64,000 bases of DNA from Anseranas semipalmata (Eukaryota > Chordata > Aves > Anseriformes > Anseranatidae), in assembly GCA_013399115.1 (NCBI GenBank), contig VXAA01002213.1, forward strand, positions 496,081 through 560,080, given 5' to 3'. Positions 59,901 through 64,000 of this stretch are shown here, piece by piece (position 1 is the first letter of the stretch; each line of letters begins with the position of its first letter). Both the position numbers and the translations under genes were made by a program. The notes beneath the pieces were generated by a model that was not told the origin of the DNA, did no database searches, and saw nothing but the letters and a program-made list of their open reading frames with translations.

Positions 59901-62509
59901 TTTGTGAGTGTGTGTGTGTGCGTGTGTTTTAAGGAAGAATAAATTGAGTCCAATCAGTTCTGCTTTACTCAAGGCAGAATTTATGATGGCCTTGTCGGAG
60001 AGAGAAGCCATCAGGCAGGACAGGACAGTACTGCTGCTATATTTTAGCTATTAAATATGCATCATAAACTGAAGGCTCCTCTCCCTGTACTTTTCAAAAG
60101 TCTGTCTCAGGGATATTGTTGCTGCTCATCAGGATCATGCCCTGCCTGAATGTTTTGTTCTGCTGTATTCGCTTTTCCAGATTACCTTCGTGCTTGTGGG
60201 CTGCATTCTCCAGGGCCTTGGGTGCATTGATTTGATGTTTCGACCCTGTCCCCTCGCTGCGGAGATGGGGTCTCAAAGGAAGGGTGGTCCCCTGCTCAGC
60301 ACGTGTGCCTGCTGATGCGGAGGCATAATTTGCTCAGCTGTCTACTTTCTCTTGTGGAACTTTGGGGAAGACAGCTAGATGGGAATCTTCTCAGCTAATT
60401 TTAGTTCTGTAAAAAGAAAGGCACACACTCTAAGCTACTGTTCTCAGCTCTCTATAGTCAATAGGGAGAGGCAGGCACCTTTATAAGGCTGTGGATGCCA
60501 CATCTCACAGCATAGGATGCTTCACTGCGTGAGGTGCCTGACTCCCTGTCGATGATGCAGCAAGTGTAGATGTCTGGAATGACCCCAATGTACAACTTTT
60601 GGGTAGTTGAATTTAAGTGAGATTAATTTATCTCTCAGCTTCAGTTATGCATCTAGCTACTGAAAATAAGTGGATTTCTCTAGAGGTCTTTCAAGGATAG
60701 GTACACCCGGAGCTGTTGCTCGGGTGGTATTTAAATGGGGCCATAGTTGATGCTCAGGAACAATACCTTTTTTTCCTCCACGAGCTGTTCCCCAGGCCTC
60801 CTAGTTAGCACTACAAGCTGCCATCAAGGTCAGTTTACTCCTCGTTTTCATGGCCTACACTGGTGAGTTACAGAAGCACCGCTCCTGCCTCAGCTCCAGG
60901 AAGGCCAGCAGCCACTGGAAGCTGAAGGCGCAAGTAACAGAGTAAAAGAATAAAAATATTAGGCTCTTTGCTTGCAATTGATACTTAGGACCCCTGGGCA
61001 CCTTAATGTTCAAGATTTAGAGAGTCCTTTCTTCTCCCTCTGCTGATTTTTCAATCCAATTTTCATATGTTATCGTTACATCTTTCCGCAGCCTGAGGAG
61101 AACCCAGGCTGGGATCGGGGCCTGCTGTGCTGCCCTTCACCAGGAGTCGCAATAGACATGAATACAGTCGTGATAGACATGATGTAAGGAGAGAGAGAAA
61201 GGTGATGAAATGTTTTGCCAGTGACTGATGGTGTGATCAGAAGAAAAAAAAAAGTTGTTTAAAGAAGCTCTTGACCACCTGCCCTCCAACTCCCTGTTAG
61301 TGAATAGTTCCCAGCTCCCAGACAAGGAGAGGCAGGGCAGAGTGTGACTGAGCAGAGGCCCAAGGTGCCTTTGGAGTAACCCTCATGTCCTAGGGTTATT
61401 TGATTTTAGTTTTATTTAGTGTCAAGTTTTATTTCTATGAGGGGAAAAGAAAAAAAAAAAAAAAGGAGCTGATGAATTTTCCTCTTCCTATGGAATGAAA
61501 TGCCAGCACTTGTTGAGTTGCATCTTCATCGCTGCCTTGGGGGTATTTGATTTCATGAATCTGATTAAATTATTCTGCTCTCAGTATTTCTTTAATATTG
61601 CTTTATAAAATATACTCCTAGTGGCTTCAGTGGTGAGAGCACTTGCTGTACTTTCTTTAAAGCTTGCACGGTCCCTCCTGGGGCTGGGGGGAAGAGCCCT
61701 TATTAAGGAGTTCAATGATAAAAGCTTCTTCCTCTAGGAGAATTACTTTGAAACAACTGAAACCCACACGTACTTTTTCATAATGATTACAGAACCACCC
61801 ATGCTAATGCCTTCAGTGTAAGATACGGCCATCTCGGATTTCTTTGGCAGAAAACCTCTGTTTGGAGAAATATCAGAACATTGTCATCTTATCAGAGGTG
61901 CTGTCTGATTGGAGTCGATAATAAGCCTCTTTTCTCTCGCAGTGGTAAACACCTGGAGTTTGCTCTGTGGAGAAGCTTTGTGTTTTTATATAATGGGGGT
62001 TTCTGAGGCCCTGACCTTAGGAAAGGTAAAAGGCTGTAAACATGCAGGGAGGGACTGTCCTTGTGGCAAAGATCTCCTAGACCTCATGAGCACAGCTGAG
62101 AAAATTGGAGAGGAGGGAAAAAAAGCAGAGAGTAGGTTAAGTAAGGCCATGCCAAAGGCAAGTGGTAGAGCTGAGGGGAAAAAAAACATGTCTCTCCACT
62201 CCTTGTCCAGTACTGCTGCACTGTTGCTCATCAAGGGTCCTGTTTTAACAGGAAATGAGCTGCCCTGCTGCTCTACCATGCCCCTTGGTCTGCTGTCAGT
62301 TCTGGCCCTGGGGGCTTAGGACACTGGACTTCCAAAATCACACAAGTGTCTTAGGAACATAAATCCCAAGGCGAGTCTTTGAAGCTGAAACCGAAGAACC
62401 CAGCCACTTCTTATTCTGTGTATTGTCCATACGGCAAGTACAGCATAAGCAAAAATCCCATATACCAGGCTAATGTACTGAAAAGCAGATGCAGACAGTA
62501 GGCAAAAGT
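56961..62509. other. Non-coding stretch, no gene recognised
   Basis: The stretch holds a possible CTCF-like core (57122-57130), a weak MIR-like phrase (TGACCTTAAGGAAGTCACTT near 57690), T-run 58278-58291, (TG)n at 59903-59927 and an A-run near 61448. The frame at 61909-62319 (136 codons) is overlapped by a minus-strand frame of 97 codons and shows no domain I know. Confidence 0.55.
59903..59927. repeat. Imperfect (TG)n microsatellite
   Basis: About eleven TG-type units with GA and CG interruptions. Confidence 0.85.
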
Positions 62510-62530
62510 CAGACAGACAGACAGACAGAC
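62510..62530. repeat. (AGAC)5 microsatellite
   Basis: Five perfect AGAC units at 62511-62530. Confidence 0.95.
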
Positions 62531-62739
62531 TCTAGGACTTCCGATCAGCCTCTTTCTTCCTCAGTCCCATCTCGTGTTCTTAGAAATTTCTGTTTGTGAG
62601 ATCACTTGGATGTGTGCAGTGATATGCAAGGAAACTTGGCCTCATCCTCTGCCCGCTTCTTGCTTGGGAAATCGTCCATATTGTTACAGCTGATGAAAGC
62701 TCTTTATCGTTCTTAAACGTCTGCAAATAACTCTTAAGT

Positions 62740-63020
62740 TGTGTTGCTTCTCTGAGAGTGATGCATAATGTATATAAACGTATATAATAATTGTTAGGAG
62801 CAACTCAGCCATCTACTGCTGGTTTGCAAGATAAATGACATTAATCAACAGGATGCCTACATAACTTTTGGTGAGTCATTTGTTATGCTAATTGAGCCAC
62901 TTAAAGTAAACTGTCAATGAATAGAGATTTTTGACAGCTGAGATGAGACGTGGGGCTAATTAGTCAGCTGCCATAAAAACCCCTGCCCAATTTTAATAAT
63001 GCAATATTTAAGAGAGAAGA
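62740..63020. promoter_or_regulatory. Candidate developmental enhancer-like conserved element
   Basis: Non-repetitive AT-rich block with ACATTAATCAAC near 62838, GTGAGTCATTTG near 62870 (AP-1/MAF-like), GCTAATTGAGCC near 62887, CTGTCAATGA at 62911-62920 (one base from the PBX-MEIS composite CTGTCAATCA), TTGACAGCTG at 62931-62940 (MEIS half-site overlapping an E-box), GGGGCTAATTAGTCAGCTGC near 62952, and AATTTTAATAATGC near 62989. The density of TALE, homeodomain and E-box motifs is the best enhancer-like signature in the window. Conservation is unverified. Confidence 0.35.
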
Positions 63021-64000
63021 TAATGCTAATCATCTGACCAGACCCCTCTCCCAGAGGATACAGTAGCAAAAGGCATAGCCCATTATGGAAATCAAGTTTC
63101 TCTAGGAAGAAAGCAAAACAAATGGCTGGCTGCGCAGAGATGACAACCTTTGTAAGAGAGTTGATGTGTCCCATAGGTTACAGGAAACTTTTTAATTAAT
63201 ACACAAAAGCCCAACTTTTGCTCTAAATTACCTGTGTCCTTTTAGATCAATCCCCCTGTTTTCCAAGGTATTTTGCATTCACACTAGCAGCAATGAGATC
63301 ATTGGTTCTGACTGTAGGACTTACTCTTATCCCACAAATCAAGCGGATTGATCGGATACATGCTCTCTGAGTGTCTAGAAGGCATGAGCAGCATTTTGGC
63401 AAGCCCTTTGGAGCTGGGCTGTAGAAGATGTGACGGTCGGAAGTTCTGACTGAGATCACAGAGAAAACTTCAGGATGCTGCAGCTCTCCCTTCCCGATAG
63501 CTGCGAGAGCGTGCAATTACTTCCACTGTTTCCCAGGGATGCCACTTGCACTCTTGAAATTGTGCCAGCCAGGGGAAGTGAGCTTGGTCTTGGGAGCGTC
63601 CAACACAGCAGCAAAAGGCTTTTTAGAGTGGAAACTTTCCAGCCTTAGAGCACACCACAAATTTTCTGCTTCTTGTTTACCATTAGCATTTTTACATATC
63701 AGGCCTTTACCAGGAGAGCCGTATGAAGTGAATCACTTACGTTCCGCCAAGGGTCAGGTGCAGAAATTGTCATACCACCTGGGTTCACAAATGCTGTGCC
63801 AGGATGGATGGTTTGCTTCACATCAGTTAAAAACATTCAGACTTAGACTGGATCGAACCATGAACTTAAGTTAGGTTAGCCACAGTTGCTACAAGTTTAT
63901 GGGTTTTGCTGTTAATTAGGTTTTCTATTTTGAAGGGTGAAGCGATGAGTCTACATTTTCAAGCTTATCTTCTTCCTATTTTTCAGCCAGCATAAGACTT
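63021..64000. other. Non-coding end of window, no gene recognised
   Basis: Short frames on both strands (up to 111 codons at 63539-63874) match no known family. No repeat, microsatellite or motif cluster stands out. Confidence 0.5.

Noticed and set aside
61909..62319. 136-codon frame on the plus strand
   Set aside because: An antisense frame of 97 codons covers most of it, no domain is visible, and no splice or promoter context supports it.
1..64000. CRISPR array, operon, phage or other prokaryotic system
   Set aside because: No regularly spaced repeats, no ribosome-binding-site-led gene strings; CR1 LINEs and CpG depletion point to a bird genome.

Overview
The window looks like non-coding nuclear DNA from a vertebrate, most probably a bird. 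The best evidence is a near-consensus, 5'-truncated CR1 LINE tail on the minus strand at about 48085-48424. Further CR1 3' ends lie at 18369-18402, 24945-25049 and probably 22853-22939. Around them is a background of older amniote repeat remnants: CR1/L3-like pieces at 23515-23705, 29815-30075, 43893-43954 and 54728-54815, and MIR/L3-like pieces at 23137-23265, 29058-29140, 30808-30905, 41745-41885, 46290-46416 and 48765-48915. CpG is depleted over most of the window, homopolymers and (TG)n/(GGAA)n microsatellites are common, and there is no operon-like packing. All of this fits an amniote intergenic or intronic segment. Repeat family names are from memory of consensus sequences; no search was run.

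I recognise no protein-coding gene, tRNA, rRNA, snRNA or CRISPR array. Open frames are short (the longest is 174 codons), overlap each other on both strands, and encode nothing I can assign to a family. Several lie inside repeats or span the sequence gap. Exons of a long-intron gene or a lncRNA cannot be excluded, because short exons are not visible by eye without alignment.

Layout: 1-4.3 kb is unremarkable, with a pyrimidine tract and a GGAA microsatellite. About 4.35-20 kb is relatively GC-rich and holds four CpG-undepleted patches (4350-4870, 9915-10200, 17221-17510, 19440-19760), a G-quadruplex motif at 7102-7128, and several AT-rich stretches that resemble conserved non-coding elements. 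About 20-32 kb is repeat-remnant territory and holds a cluster of three exact octamer motifs (ATTTGCAT) followed by a TATA-like sequence at 23845-24032. An assembly gap of 36 N sits inside a poly-A run at 32296-32331. About 32.3-64 kb is AT-leaning non-coding DNA with the young CR1 copy, short tandem duplications, microsatellites, two more G4 motifs, a fifth small CpG-rich patch (52905-53070) and candidate enhancer-like blocks, the most convincing at 62740-63020.

No genes act together here. If the window has a function it is most likely regulatory. I found no clear sign of a novel biological system; the findings below are modest, checkable observations.
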